DNA from: Methylocaldum sp035627495
GTDB taxonomy: Bacteria > Pseudomonadota > Gammaproteobacteria > Methylococcales > Methylococcaceae
DNA: 64,000 nucleotides
Direction: 5' to 3'
Assembly: GCF_035627495.1 (NCBI RefSeq)
Contig: NZ_DASPLO010000197.1
Span: 10,682 to 74,681, forward strand
In this document: piece after piece, positions 1 through 9,964 of the stretch
How the letters are laid out: each line of letters starts with the position of its first letter
Position numbering within the stretch: position 1 is the stretch's first letter
The notes under the pieces: model-generated
What the model was told of the DNA's origin: nothing
Database searches by the model: none
The model's input: the letters and a program-made list of their open reading frames with translations, nothing else
Made by a program: the position numbers and the translations under genes

Positions 1-2883
1 GGTCACCGTCCCGAAGTGACGATCACCCAGCATGAAGGCAAAGGTCGCAGTGCGACTAATGACCTGGGTTGCGATCAGCCGCCCGCCGGGTCCGAAAATC
101 TCGCGCTGATGATCTCCCGTCCCGGTCTTGCCGGCCATGACGAGAGGCGTACCGGTAGGGTCCTTGTACACGCCCTTGACCCGTGCCGCGGTGCCGCGCT
201 CGACGACGTCGATCAGGGCACTGCGCGCGGCTGCCGCCACCTCCGGCGACAACACCCGTCTGCCTTGTGCCTGCGTCAGCTGCATGAGCGTCTCGTAAGG
301 CGTATCCGCTGCGAAGTGCAGGGCGTCGAAGCGCATCATCGGGAGGCGCGTGCCATCGTTCAACAGGATGCCCATCAATTCGGCGAGTGCGGCCGGACGG
401 TCTCCCGAGGCGCCGATGGCGCTGGCATAGGAAGGCGTCAGACCCCCGAAGGGGTAACCGAGCCGTTTCCACGCCCGGTGGATTTGGGCAAAAGCCTCGT
501 ATTCGAGCAGGGTTCGAATGCGCTTGTCTTGCGCCTGGCGGCGGCTGGTTTTGAATAGCCAGCGATACACCTGTTGACGCTCCTGTGCGCTAGCACCGAT
601 GACCTCGCCGAGGGTGGCGTTCGGGTGCTCGACCAGATAGCTCACCAACCAAAGCTCAAGGGGGTGGATACGCGCGATATACCCGCGATCCTGCAGGTCG
701 AAGCGCTCCTTGGAGTATTTTTCATAAAGGTCCGTGATGTCTTCGGCGGAGAGGCCCTGGCCTACATGGTGTGCCTGTAAATAGTCCCGAAGAGCGGCGG
801 CGTCATGATGCGGATAGACCGAGCGGTATACGGTGGCTAGGCGTTTGGGAACGGGATGCACACTCCCGGTAAGGAGGTCCAGGGCTTCCTGCTGGGTTTT
901 GTTCCGGTACTTGGCATAAAAGCGGCGCAGATACGCTTTCCCTTCCTGGTCCGCGAAGTGCTCCAGATATTGCCGGCGCTTCCCGCTGTCCTCCGCATCC
1001 ATCCAGCGTGCCACGCCCTCGGGCTTATACAGGTGATGGTAGACGACGTCGCGCATGAGCCGGATGAAGACCAAGTTCACCGATTCCTGCAGAGCCTCGC
1101 GCAGGGACATCGTCCGGCCATTATCTTCCTTCTTGAAATTGACAAAGGTGTGGAGCCCGCCACCCGTGAAAAAGGCCTCCCCGGGGCTGGCCGAGTAGCG
1201 GCGCTCCAGGGCCGCCTCCAGTACTGCTGACAGCCCGATCTTGCGGTTCGCAAGGAGCTGATCGATTACCCACCGCGACAGGTGATCGCGTGGGTGGATC
1301 TCCATCCTGCGCAAGGTCTCACTCGATTGTCCGGCATACTGGTCATAGAGTTCCGCAATGATCTCCAGGTAATGCACCAGGGTGCGCAGCTTGGCGGTCG
1401 AGCCGAGGTCCAGCCGGATGCCCTCGTTCACATCGAGCGGCTGCTCATTGTTGTCGGCCTGCACCCGCAGCAGGTTTCCTTGGCTGCTGCGTTCGTAGAG
1501 GACGAGGCTGTAGATGATCTCGCCAAAGTCATTGTCGGTGCTGAGGAGCCGGAAACCCAAAACGCCCGCGGCACGCGCCTGCTCGGGATCGCGCAGCCTG
1601 TGCAAAGCCTCGGCTACCGCCTGCTGGATGCCCCGGTCGATGGTCGACCGCGCGGTCAGGTCTAACCGGTCAAGGTCGTAAATCCGGCTCACACCTAACG
1701 CAGTGGCAAGCCGGGCGCGCAATACGCTTTCGGTCTTGCGATCGATGAAGGGGGCCGTGGACGTGAGGCTGGGCGGCACGCTCATACCGCCTGGCACTCG
1801 CAGCGCAGCATCGCGTAGTGCCGCTGGGATGACCCCGTGCGCGGCCAGCACGCGCAGGTGGCTGTCGGCCAGCGTCTCCAGGGCGGCACGCCCTCCCAGG
1901 AGATAGTACGCAGGGCGACGTTGCGCCAGCAGGAGGCACAGCACCTGGCGATAGGCCAGCGCCTGTTCCGCGGTGACTCCCTCGCCGGTGTAAATGTTCG
2001 CGGCGCTGAGCAAGTGGTTCACCGCAGCAAAATCCGATCCGAACCAGGCCAACAAACCGTCGCCGAGTCCATGTACCTCGCCGGATTCCGGTGCGGCGGC
2101 GAGCGGCATGGAATTCAGGTAGGCCTGAGCGATGGCACGCCGCGCCTTCCTGGTGTCGGGGCCCCAGAGGTAAGCGCGCAGGGAGGCGCTGCTCATCTGC
2201 CGCAGCTTTTCCTCGGGGGAGTCCGTGCGGCCACCGGGGGAATGGCGGTATTTCTCCATCTGAGTGGCGAGGGTACTGCCGCCGGCAACGTTGATGTTGG
2301 CCCCGAGCTTACGCGCGATTAGCTCCATGGCCGCCCGTGCGAAGCGGTCCCACTCGACCGCAGGATTGAGGTGCGGGTAACGGTCATCGAGCAACTCCCG
2401 ATTCTCGATGAAGAGTAACGTTTTGATCACCAAAGGCGGGATGGCGTCGAAGTCAGGATAGATCCGTGTGGGATAGGCCTTATCAAACAGGACTTCGTCA
2501 TCGCGATCGAGCATCTTGAGACCGGCCTGGGTCTTCTCGAAATAGGTGGCGTAAAAGCCCCTGTCCACCGCACGCAGCAACTCCGGCGAGAACCGTGCCT
2601 GCGCGGTTATGGAGAAGCCGAGGTTCCGGAGACGCTGCTGAAAGCTCGGAAGGGCAGTGTACCCGAGCCGCTCATCGTATGGCCCGGCGCTCGGATAGCG
2701 GATGGCGGGGCTACCTCCCGGCTCCACCCGGAAGCGCAGCTGCTCGTCAATCGAGGAGAAATAGCGCGCTTGGAAATCCGATGTCTTGATTTCCTTGACG
2801 GTATAAATGGCACTTAGCGCCAGCATTGCCGCGGCCGTGCTCCAAACCGTGATCCTGAACAGTACGCCGCCGAGTTCGCTCAT
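1..2883 (-). CDS. Class A penicillin-binding protein (GT51 transglycosylase plus transpeptidase), 3' end outside window
   Basis: Peptidoglycan synthase anchored in the inner membrane, acting in the periplasm on lipid II and nascent glycan. The reading frame stays open from the ATG at 2883 to the window edge (about 961 codons). After a hydrophobic segment at residues 9-25 comes a GT51 region with a catalytic-type Glu in IENRELL and a GGSTLATQ motif. The transpeptidase motifs follow in order: STAK (about residue 492), SVN (about 599) and KTGTGD (about 915). A GGGAGG-like Shine-Dalgarno precedes the ATG. The usual ED of GT51 motif 1 reads EN here, but the Glu is kept. The C-terminus is missing only because the window ends. 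Family assignment is firm; the paralogue class is not resolved. Confidence 0.88.
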   Translation of the reverse strand, partial: MSELGGVLFRITVWSTAAAMLALSAIYTVKEIKTSDFQARYFSSIDEQLRFRVEPGGSPAIRYPSAGPYDERLGYTALPSFQQRLRNLGFSITAQARFSPELLRAVDRGFYATYFEKTQAGLKMLDRDDEVLFDKAYPTRIYPDFDAIPPLVIKTLLFIENRELLDDRYPHLNPAVEWDRFARAAMELIARKLGANINVAGGSTLATQMEKYRHSPGGRTDSPEEKLRQMSSASLRAYLWGPDTRKARRAIAQAYLNSMPLAAAPESGEVHGLGDGLLAWFGSDFAAVNHLLSAANIYTGEGVTAEQALAYRQVLCLLLAQRRPAYYLLGGRAALETLADSHLRVLAAHGVIPAALRDAALRVPGGMSVPPSLTSTAPFIDRKTESVLRARLATALGVSRIYDLDRLDLTARSTIDRGIQQAVAEALHRLRDPEQARAAGVLGFRLLSTDNDFGEIIYSLVLYERSSQGNLLRVQADNNEQPLDVNEGIRLDLGSTAKLRTLVHYLEIIAELYDQYAGQSSETLRRMEIHPRDHLSRWVIDQLLANRKIGLSAVLEAALERRYSASPGEAFFTGGGLHTFVNFKKEDNGRTMSLREALQESVNLVFIRLMRDVVYHHLYKPEGVARWMDAEDSGKRRQYLEHFADQEGKAYLRRFYAKYRNKTQQEALDLLTGSVHPVPKRLATVYRSVYPHHDAAALRDYLQAHHVGQGLSAEDITDLYEKYSKERFDLQDRGYIARIHPLELWLVSYLVEHPNATLGEVIGASAQERQQVYRWLFKTSRRQAQDKRIRTLLEYEAFAQIHRAWKRLGYPFGGLTPSYASAIGASGDRPAALAELMGILLNDGTRLPMMRFDALHFAADTPYETLMQLTQAQGRRVLSPEVAAAARSALIDVVERGTAARVKGVYKDPTGTPLVMAGKTGTGDHQREIFGPGGRLIATQVISRTATFAFMLGDRHFGTVT

Positions 2884-3144
2884 ATAAGCAAAAGGCCCTC
2901 CCGCCTCCCCGAAGAATTAACCGCAATAATAGACCCAAACAGAGCATCGCGAATTTCGGACGCGCCCCACGATTGCTAGATAAATTTCCATTCGACGCCA
3001 ATGGGGTCCGAGGTAGAGTCTATGGAAGTGCTGCGTTTTGTTTCCTGTGGTCATGTTAGCCGCCTCCCGGTCAGCCTGCAGCCTTGCGGCTATTTGCAAT
3101 CTGCCGGTTCAGTCAATCATTCACCTCCGCTTTCTCAACCGAAT

Positions 3145-3834
3145 CTACGCCGGCTGCCAGTCGGCGTTGATTTTACCGTCAACAAGGCCGATGCGCCGGT
3201 CGGCGGCCGCGGCGAACGAGGCGTCGTGCGTCACGGCGACCACCGTCTTGCCCATCTGGTGAGCCAGGTCGTGCAGAATCTGCCGCACCGTGCCGCCCGA
3301 TACCGAGTCGAGATTGCCGGTCGGCTCATCGGCCAGAACGATCAGGGGGTCGTTGGCCAGCGCGCGAGCGATGGCGACGCGTTGGCGCTGGCCCCCCGAA
3401 AGTTGGTGCGGATATTTTGCGCTTTGATCGGCGACGCCCAGCCGAGCCAGCAACTCCATGCCGCGCGAACGGGCGGCTGCCTCGCCGAGCTTGCCGAGCC
3501 GCCGCATCGGCAGCGTAACGTTGTCGAGCACCGAGAACTCGGCGAGCAGGAAATGGAACTGAAATACGAATCCCAGTTTCTCCAGCCGGCGGTTCGCCAA
3601 CTCGTCCTCGCCGTACGCCGAAGTATCCTCGCCGTCGAGCCACACCCGTCCCGACGTCGGGACATCGAGCAGACCGAGCAGATAGAGCAGCGAGGACTTG
3701 CCGGAACCGGAAGGCCCCATGATGCAGACGAACTCGCCCTGCTCGATCTCGAGGTTGATGTCGTCCACCAGAGTCACCGGCACTTCCCCGGCCAGCGTGC
3801 GCACCAGGTGTTCGGCGCGCAGGACCGCCGTCAT
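3145..3834 (-). CDS. ABC transporter ATP-binding protein (LolD/MacB-type)
   Basis: A 229-residue nucleotide-binding subunit that powers the permease encoded just upstream. Visible motifs are Walker A GPSGSGKS (residues 40-47), the signature LSGGQRQRV, Walker B LIVLADEPTGNLD and the switch His in VTHD. The ATG at 3834 overlaps the permease TGA as ATGA, so the two are translationally coupled. A longer upstream extension of the same frame only covers permease codons in the wrong frame. With the membrane-fusion protein and FtsX-like permease it forms a MacAB/LolCDE-like export unit. The substrate cannot be read from the sequence. Confidence 0.93.
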   Translation of the reverse strand: MTAVLRAEHLVRTLAGEVPVTLVDDINLEIEQGEFVCIMGPSGSGKSSLLYLLGLLDVPTSGRVWLDGEDTSAYGEDELANRRLEKLGFVFQFHFLLAEFSVLDNVTLPMRRLGKLGEAAARSRGMELLARLGVADQSAKYPHQLSGGQRQRVAIARALANDPLIVLADEPTGNLDSVSGGTVRQILHDLAHQMGKTVVAVTHDASFAAAADRRIGLVDGKINADWQPA

Positions 3835-5075
3835 GCGGCGCCCCGCAGAATCTCCACCGGATGCACGCGGCCCGCGCGGCGCGCCGGGAGATAGGCGGCG
3901 AGAATGCACGAGACGAGTGCAAAGGCGGTGGCGAGGGCGAATTGTTCCGGCCCCCACCAAATCGGCATCTGCACTTTTTCCGTGACTCCCGGCGGCCTGA
4001 ACTCGATCGTCGAGAGTACCTTCATGAGTCCGGCTCCCAAGGCCAGGCCGAATACGCTGCCCACGACGCCGATGATGATCCCTTCGAGCAGGAAGATGAG
4101 CCGCACGTCGCGGGCGTGAAAGCCCATGGACTTCAAGATCGCGATATCGCGGGTTTTTTCCAGCACGATGGTCGACAGGGTGTTGTATATGCCGAAGGAC
4201 GCCACGATGAGGATCGCCGACACCACGCTGTACATGATGATGTTGCGTACGATCAGCACGCTCAAGATGTCCTCGGAGGCTTCGATCCACGACACCGATT
4301 TGTAGCCGGCGACGGCTTCGATGCGCTGGGCGGCATCGCGGGCCGCGTAGGGGTCGTCGAGCTGGATGATCAAGCGGTTGACCCGATTGGGCCGGTCGAA
4401 CATCACCTGCGCGCGCTTCAGCAAGGTGAACGTCTGGGTCTCGTCATAATTCGCGTTGCCGGTGCGGAAGATGCCGACCACTTTCATCGGGCGGCTGGCG
4501 CCGCTCGCGGCCACCACGTTCACGTTGCGGCCCAGGCCGAGGTTGAATTTCTGCGCCAGCCCCATGCCGATCACGATTCCGTTCGGGTTGGCCGCGAGCG
4601 CGTCGAGCGAGCCTTCGATCATCTTCTCCTGGATCGTGGACACCGTTTTCATCTTGTCCGGCACCACGCCTGAGAGGGTGACGCTTTCCTGCCGGCCGGC
4701 GAAGACGAGCACGGCCGAGCCGACAAGTACCGGCGCAACCCGCAGCCCGGGCAAGGACTCGATGAACTCGAGCTTCTCGCGGTAACCGCGGATGCCGCGC
4801 GTCTCCGTCTGCGGCTTGACGTTGCTGACCCACACCGCGCCGCTCGCCCAGCGCAGCTCCGCCGGCTGCGTCCGGGGTAAGCGGTATTCGTCGTAGACCG
4901 TTATATGCGGGCTGTTGTCGATGAGACGCTTGATGAAGTCCTTCTCGGAACCGCGCATCAGGGACGACACCGCCAGGAAGAAGGCGACACCGAGGATGAC
5001 CCCGGTGAGCGATACGAGGGTCTGGCGCTTGCGGCCGGTAAGGTGCGTCAGTGCCACCTGGAGCTGGATGCGCAT
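3831..5075 (-). CDS. ABC transporter permease, FtsX/MacB family
   Basis: A 414-residue inner-membrane permease. It has the FtsX/MacB layout: one N-terminal membrane helix (LVSLTGVILGVAFFLAVSS, about residues 20-38), a periplasmic MacB_PCD domain of about 230 residues, then three C-terminal helices with the SILIVASFGIYNTL and GVVGSVFGLALGAG segments. The C-terminal YLPARRAGRVHPVEILR is typical of the family. The ATG at 5075 (MRIQLQVAL) shares a base with the TGA of the upstream membrane-fusion gene (TGATG), which fixes the start. It is the middle gene of a three-gene operon. Confidence 0.92.
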   Translation of the reverse strand: MRIQLQVALTHLTGRKRQTLVSLTGVILGVAFFLAVSSLMRGSEKDFIKRLIDNSPHITVYDEYRLPRTQPAELRWASGAVWVSNVKPQTETRGIRGYREKLEFIESLPGLRVAPVLVGSAVLVFAGRQESVTLSGVVPDKMKTVSTIQEKMIEGSLDALAANPNGIVIGMGLAQKFNLGLGRNVNVVAASGASRPMKVVGIFRTGNANYDETQTFTLLKRAQVMFDRPNRVNRLIIQLDDPYAARDAAQRIEAVAGYKSVSWIEASEDILSVLIVRNIIMYSVVSAILIVASFGIYNTLSTIVLEKTRDIAILKSMGFHARDVRLIFLLEGIIIGVVGSVFGLALGAGLMKVLSTIEFRPPGVTEKVQMPIWWGPEQFALATAFALVSCILAAYLPARRAGRVHPVEILRGAA

Positions 5076-6094
5076 CAGGACACCGGCGCGGGAGATGACG
5101 AGTGGATACGGGCGGCGCGGCCCTCGCGAAGGTTTTCCGAAGGCGTCTTCACGACCTGGGTATCCGGCGAGAGTCCCTCGATGATTTCGGTACGAACGGC
5201 GCCGGCCACTCCGGTGCGTACCGGCTGCCGGCGGAGCCTCCCGTCCGATACGACCCATACGACACCGTTCTGAACGGCGGTGGACGGTATCAGCAGGGCG
5301 TTTTTCCGTTCGGAAACGATTAGGTTGGCATCGACCGTCATGCCCACTTGCAACTTCTCCGGGTCGGCGAGCCGGATGCGAACCCGATAACTGCGTGCGA
5401 TCGGGTCGCCCTTGGGCGTGATTTCTTGCACTTCGCCGTCAAACACTTGGTTTGGCAGGGCGTCGGCGTGCAGTAGCGCCTTCTGCCCCACCTGCACCCG
5501 CGGAATGTCTTCTTCATCCACCTCGGCGGTGACGCGCAAGGGCGCGCAGCAGGAAAGATAGAACACGGCTTGCCCTACGGGAATAAACTGACCAACCTCC
5601 CCGTCGCGCCGGATGATCAGGCCGTCGGCGGGCGCCGTGAGGATCATGAAGTCGCGCTGGGCACTGGCGCGCTTCAGCGCCGCCTCGGCCGCTTCCAGAT
5701 CCGAGCGCGCCCGGTCCAGTTCGACTTTGGCCAAGACGTTGCGATGCACCAGTTCCTGCAAGCGCTGATAGTGTGTGCGCGCGAACCGCGCACGCGCGGC
5801 CAGTTCCTTGACGATATTACTCAAATCCGAATCGTCGAGGCGGGCAAGTACCTGTCCCTTGCGCACTCGGCTCCCCTCGTCGACATTGAGTTCGATCAAG
5901 TGCCCGGCCTGCCGCGGCGCGATCGGCAGCATGACCGATGGTTCCACGGTGCCGGTCGCGTAAATCGCCTCCACTGCCGGACCGCGCGTCGGTGCCACGA
6001 CGGTGACGGCGACAGGCCCCTCGCGCCACCAGAAAATTCCGCCGGCTGCGGCAAGCACGCCGATGGCGAGCGTCCAAATCCATTTTTTTGGCAT
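5075..6094 (-). CDS. Membrane-fusion (HlyD/MacA-type periplasmic adaptor) protein
   Basis: A 339-residue adaptor that links the inner-membrane ABC permease to the outer envelope. Residues 6-23 form a signal/anchor helix. They are followed by a lipoyl-like half (APRQAGHLIELNVDEGSRVRKGQVLARLD), an alpha-hairpin (about 90-150), the second lipoyl half and a beta-barrel domain (LRVTAEVDEEDIPRVQVGQKA). First gene of the operon, read leftwards. The promoter region contains a 9-bp tandem repeat (6141-6167). No TolC-like outer-membrane gene is adjacent. Confidence 0.92.
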   Translation of the reverse strand: MPKKWIWTLAIGVLAAAGGIFWWREGPVAVTVVAPTRGPAVEAIYATGTVEPSVMLPIAPRQAGHLIELNVDEGSRVRKGQVLARLDDSDLSNIVKELAARARFARTHYQRLQELVHRNVLAKVELDRARSDLEAAEAALKRASAQRDFMILTAPADGLIIRRDGEVGQFIPVGQAVFYLSCCAPLRVTAEVDEEDIPRVQVGQKALLHADALPNQVFDGEVQEITPKGDPIARSYRVRIRLADPEKLQVGMTVDANLIVSERKNALLIPSTAVQNGVVWVVSDGRLRRQPVRTGVAGAVRTEIIEGLSPDTQVVKTPSENLREGRAARIHSSSPAPVS

Positions 6095-6140
6095 TATTTT
6101 TTAAGGCAGCAACTGGTGTTGCCGATTGAGAAGGACATCG

Positions 6141-6167
6141 CTGTCATCGCTGTCATCGCTGTCATCG
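6141..6167. repeat. Three tandem copies of a 9-bp unit (CTGTCATCG)
   Basis: Three perfect head-to-tail copies with degenerate copies on both sides (ACATCG before, CTGCATCG after), about 50 bp upstream of the membrane-fusion gene start. It could be a slippage-prone spacer affecting promoter geometry or simply a small satellite. The 9-bp period does not fit the 11-bp period of a Pho box. Confidence 0.8.
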
Positions 6168-6615
6168 CTGCATCGTGGAATAAGGCTTAGTAAAGCATCG
6201 AGCCAGATCAATGTGCTTCGATACTCGACTTATCCACCTCCCGCTTTTTCTGACGGAACACGATGGTCCATTCAAGGCGATTTCGGAATCAAGAGGAGTA
6301 GGCAGTTTATGTTAGCTACAGGCGAGAAGGCACGCGCAAAACGACTCGATGCCCAAGTGGTCCTTCGATGACCGTCATATCGGCTGACGAACTAGGAAAG
6401 CCCCCGCAGCGAGATAGGCTTCTGCTGCAAGCATCTATGATGTCACGGCAATATCGCGGTTTCAATGACTCGGTTTCTTATTTCTCAGCCGTTCTCCATA
6501 TCAATGGATCATAGGGGCGGGCGCTAATCACTTTGTTTTCCAGAGCGTCTGCTTTTGGCGGGCAAGCGCCCTTTCGCTTAGGGCAGAGGCTGATCTTCGC
6601 GGGCTTCGTATAGGG
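6168..6615. other. Intergenic, no gene recognised
   Basis: About 450 bp between the transporter promoter region and the dinB stop. Short open frames exist on both strands, but none has a Shine-Dalgarno together with a recognisable protein. No clear terminator hairpin was found. Confidence 0.5.
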
Positions 6616-7725
6616 TTAGCCCTGCGTGAACAGGTCCAATTGTCCCGTTACCGGACGCTGCGCATTTTCCAGGATTGAAAAGCTGACGCCTAGCAGCCGG
6701 ACCTTACGGCTGCCGGCTTCGGTGCGGTCGAGGAGTTCGGCGAGATGGGGGAGGACATCGCGGGTCTCGCAGATGGGGCGGCCCAAGGTTCGGGCGCGGG
6801 TGACCTGTTCGAAGTCGTCGTATTTGACCTTAACGGTCAGCGCGCTGGCCTGGAGTCCGTGCCGGGCGAGTTTCTTCAGGACACCCTCGGCCAGTTTGGC
6901 CAGGTGCTCGCGCATTTCGGTTTTGTCCGACAGGTCGGCGGGAAAGGTCGTTTCCGCACCCCAGGATTTCCTGGGACGATTGGGGATGACCGGCCGCTCG
7001 TCGATGCCGCGGGCGATCCGGTAGTAGTACGCGCCGGCCTTGCCGAACTGCTGTGTCAATGTGGCCAGCGGCAGGCGCTCCAAGTCACGGCCACAGTGGA
7101 TGCCGAGTGCGAGCATCTTCGCTTCGGTGGCTTTGCCGATGCCGTGGAAAGCGCCAATAGGCAGTTCCGCAATGACGGTTCGCCCCTGCTCCGGCGGAAT
7201 CAGGCAAAGTCCGTCGGGTTTGTGGCGGTCGGAGGCAATCTTGGCGAGGAACTTGTTGTAAGAGACCCCTGCGGAGGCGGTGAGGTGAGTCAATTCCCGG
7301 ATGCGGCGCTTGATCTCCTCGGCCATCCGCGTGGCAGAGCCTTGGAAAAGCGAGCTAGCCGTGACATCCAGATAGGCTTCGTCCAGGGAAATGGCTTCGA
7401 CTTGATCCGTGACGTCCTGGAAGATGGCGCGAATGTCGGTCGAGACCGCCCGATACACTTCGAACCGGGGTCGGAGGAACACCGCTTTGGAACACAGCCG
7501 GTAAGCCTTAGCCGCGGACATGGCCGAGCGGATACCGAACGCCCGCGCCTCATAGCTGCACGTCGCCACCACCCCGCGCGAGTTCGGGGCACCGCCGACC
7601 ACCACGGGTTTGCCCCGGAGTTCTGGAAAGTCCCGCTGCTCCACCGCCGCATAGAAGGCATCCATGTCGATGTGGATGATCTTTCGGGGGCGCTGGGCTG
7701 GCGGGACTTGATTAGAACCATTCAC
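6616..7725 (-). CDS. dinB: DNA polymerase IV (Y-family)
   Basis: Error-prone translesion DNA polymerase. The metal-binding motifs are present as IHIDMDAFYAAVEQRD near the N-terminus and ISLDEAYLDVT about 100 residues later. ASDRHKPDGL and a helix-hairpin-helix region (FHGIGKATEAKMLALGI) follow. The C-terminal little-finger domain ends in QLDLF, resembling a beta-clamp-binding peptide. I use the GTG at 7725 (VNGSNQV), giving 369 residues; an ATG at 7794 in the same frame would add 23 residues of unlikely composition. No lexA operator was identified with confidence. Confidence 0.92.
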   Translation of the reverse strand: MNGSNQVPPAQRPRKIIHIDMDAFYAAVEQRDFPELRGKPVVVGGAPNSRGVVATCSYEARAFGIRSAMSAAKAYRLCSKAVFLRPRFEVYRAVSTDIRAIFQDVTDQVEAISLDEAYLDVTASSLFQGSATRMAEEIKRRIRELTHLTASAGVSYNKFLAKIASDRHKPDGLCLIPPEQGRTVIAELPIGAFHGIGKATEAKMLALGIHCGRDLERLPLATLTQQFGKAGAYYYRIARGIDERPVIPNRPRKSWGAETTFPADLSDKTEMREHLAKLAEGVLKKLARHGLQASALTVKVKYDDFEQVTRARTLGRPICETRDVLPHLAELLDRTEAGSRKVRLLGVSFSILENAQRPVTGQLDLFTQG

Positions 7726-8556
7726 ACTTACGCAGCCAGTCTTGAATGAGGTTACCGAGATCACTCCCAAAGGATACTCGGACCTCGATGTCATCCAAAA
7801 TGATGAGTCCCGCTGAGTGGCGGTTGGGCAAAGGACGCTTAGTGCCCAAAGTTGCCGGTCGGAGTTTACAGAAGCCGTCGTTCGCCAATAAGGCTTCCCG
7901 AAGTGCTGTTGCTGTCGAACTGAGGCAGGTAGCGTGTTGGCGGTGGTTGGTCTGATCGCGAACTCTTTCCCTTTGGGACTTAAAGGGTAATGACGGGTAC
8001 CGTTCTGGACGTTCGTCCATCAACAGCATGGACCTGGGGCGATGTACAGGTCGACCCGGCAAAGCGATTGCTTGCCGCCGTACCCAATAGCGGGAGTCGA
8101 TGCTACTGTTCATCCGGAGCAGGCCGGGGTTCGAAGTATATCTTCGCAGTTGTCCGAGCCAAATCCTCCGGCGTTCCCCCATGACCCTGAATTTTGAATT
8201 CGGCCTTCGTCCGCTCATAGATGTGTGCGGCCTGGGTTAGGTCTAACATTCCAACATTCGTCTATTAAGGTGGCCATAAAATTCACGAGTCCCGTTCGCG
8301 TTGAGCGCAGAACGCGAAGCGTCCGAAGTCGAACCAGCGGGGCCAGCCCTTCGACAAGCTCAAGGCGAACGTATTTAAGGGGCGGATTAATAAAGGAAGT
8401 TCTGATCAGGCCCTATTTCCCGGCGCCCACACTCCGGTTTGGGGGCCGTATCCGTGAAGTCCCGGCTTCACGAACCAATTATGGAAGCTAAAGATTTCGA
8501 AACAGCTCTCCCAAGCTAGAGACTTGAAACGAGCAACGTTACCTAACGCGTTTACC
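7726..8556. other. Intergenic with a short dispersed repeat
   Basis: About 830 bp without a recognised gene. An open frame on the minus strand (7712-8218) overlaps the dinB start, shows no domain I recognise and looks like chance coding potential. At 8345-8371 lies a copy of the short repeat CCCTTCGACAAGCTCAAGG, relatives of which recur elsewhere in the window. Confidence 0.5.
8345..8371. repeat. Short dispersed repeat (CCTTCGACAAGCTCA type)
   Basis: Reads CCCTTCGACAAGCTCAAGG followed by CGAACG. Related half-elements (CCTGTCCTGAGCCC with TCGAAGGG) occur at 40771-40798, 40840-40868 and 58478-58503, and a variant is at 23379-23402. Confidence 0.65.
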
Positions 8557-9915
8557 ATGACAGATCACCGCACCCCCACAGCCCATCAGCCTCTGTCCAG
8601 AAAGACGATGATGCTGTACGCACTGCCGCATCTGACCGATGCGGTCATGACCTTGCCGATGGCGCTGTTTATACCGGCTTTTTACTCCAGTGAGCTGGGA
8701 TTGCCGTTGGCTGGCGTGGGGGCGATGATCGCTGTCTCGCGCATCGTCGATGTGATTTCCGATCCCTTGATCGGCGTCGTCAGTGACCGCCTGCATACCC
8801 GCTGGGGCAGACGAAAGCCCTGGTTGGCCGCGGGAACCCCGATCATCATGCTGGCGACCTGGATGCTATTCGTTCCGGCCGGTCAAGTTTCACTCACCTA
8901 CCTGATGATCTGGGCCTGCCTGCTGTCGATCGGATACTCGGTATTCGATTTGCCTTACAAAGCCTGGGGCGCCGAGCTGTCGACCGGCTATGCGGAACGT
9001 TCCCGCATTGCCGCCTGGCGCGAAGGATTCGGCGCTGCCGGCCAATTTATGTTCCTCGCCGTTCTGCTATTGATGGGAATCACGAACCGGCAAAGCGGCA
9101 AAGAAGAAATGTTCGCGATAGCATTAATGGTCGTCGTCAGCCTGCCGCCATTGGTCGCGGTCACGCTCAGGCTGGTCTCTGAACGGCCGCCCGAAAAGCT
9201 GGCCGGACAGGTTCTGATAGGCTGGTCCGCGATGCTTTCGCTGTTCAGTAACCGGGCCTTCCTCAGAACCGTGCTCGCCATCATTTTGTTCGGCTCCGGA
9301 TTGATGATCCAAGCGACCCTGCATAAACTCGTGCTGACGCATGTGATCGGCCGGCCCGAACTGTTCGCTCCGTTGATTCTAGGCGAAACCGTCGCCTCCC
9401 TGGCCGCCATGCCGTTATGGATGCGGCTCTCCGATCGTATCGGAAAGCACCGCGCCGTGACATTGGCCGCACTCTGGGTCGGCGTCTGGAGCCTGCCGAT
9501 GCCTTGGGTCGGCGCCGGTGATATCGTGTCGTACAGCGCCTTGATTGCGCTGCGCGGCGGCAGTTTCGCGGCAATTTTTTTCCTGTCGAATTCGATCGCC
9601 GCCGACGTGGTCGATCAGGACACGCTGGACACCGGCAAACAGCGCACAGGCTTGTTTTTCGCGCTATGGGGCATGGCGATCAAACTGGCTGTTGCCCTTG
9701 GCGTGATGATGGGTACGGGACTTCCCGCGATGTTCGGATTTGTTCCGACGGCAGCCAGTCATACGCCGTCTTCGATCTCGGCGTTGATGCATATTTACGG
9801 CTGGCTGCCCTGTCTAATCATGGTGCTGGCGTTTCCTTTGCTTTGGAACTTCCCTATCGACGAGGCTTGTCACCGAAAACTGCGCGCGCGAATCGACGAA
9901 CGGAACGCCGGTTAA
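8557..9915 (+). CDS. MFS transporter of the GPH (glycoside-pentoside-hexuronide):cation symporter type
   Basis: A 452-residue inner-membrane transporter with about 12 hydrophobic segments. Family signatures are visible: VISDPLIGVVSDR followed by HTRWGRRKPWLAAGTP between helices 2 and 3, and SIAADVVDQDTLDTGKQRTGLFFALWG in the second half, typical of the MFS_2/GPH group. A TTG 33 bases upstream (8524) is in frame, but the ATG at 8557 is preferred; neither has a strong Shine-Dalgarno. It is followed after 49 bp by a glycosyltransferase in the same direction, hinting at a joint role in handling a glycoside or sugar. The substrate is unknown. Confidence 0.85.
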   Translation: MTDHRTPTAHQPLSRKTMMLYALPHLTDAVMTLPMALFIPAFYSSELGLPLAGVGAMIAVSRIVDVISDPLIGVVSDRLHTRWGRRKPWLAAGTPIIMLATWMLFVPAGQVSLTYLMIWACLLSIGYSVFDLPYKAWGAELSTGYAERSRIAAWREGFGAAGQFMFLAVLLLMGITNRQSGKEEMFAIALMVVVSLPPLVAVTLRLVSERPPEKLAGQVLIGWSAMLSLFSNRAFLRTVLAIILFGSGLMIQATLHKLVLTHVIGRPELFAPLILGETVASLAAMPLWMRLSDRIGKHRAVTLAALWVGVWSLPMPWVGAGDIVSYSALIALRGGSFAAIFFLSNSIAADVVDQDTLDTGKQRTGLFFALWGMAIKLAVALGVMMGTGLPAMFGFVPTAASHTPSSISALMHIYGWLPCLIMVLAFPLLWNFPIDEACHRKLRARIDERNAG

Positions 9916-9964
9916 AACATTAAACCCGCCTCAACCAAAAATAATAATTTAAGGAGCGGCCGAT

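Noticed and set aside
6141..6167. CTGTCAT-containing repeats as a Pho box
   Set aside because: Spacing is 9 bp, not the 11-bp period of PhoB sites, and the downstream gene is an export adaptor.
7712..8218. 168-codon minus-strand open frame upstream of dinB
   Set aside because: No recognisable content, overlaps the dinB start, lacks a Shine-Dalgarno.
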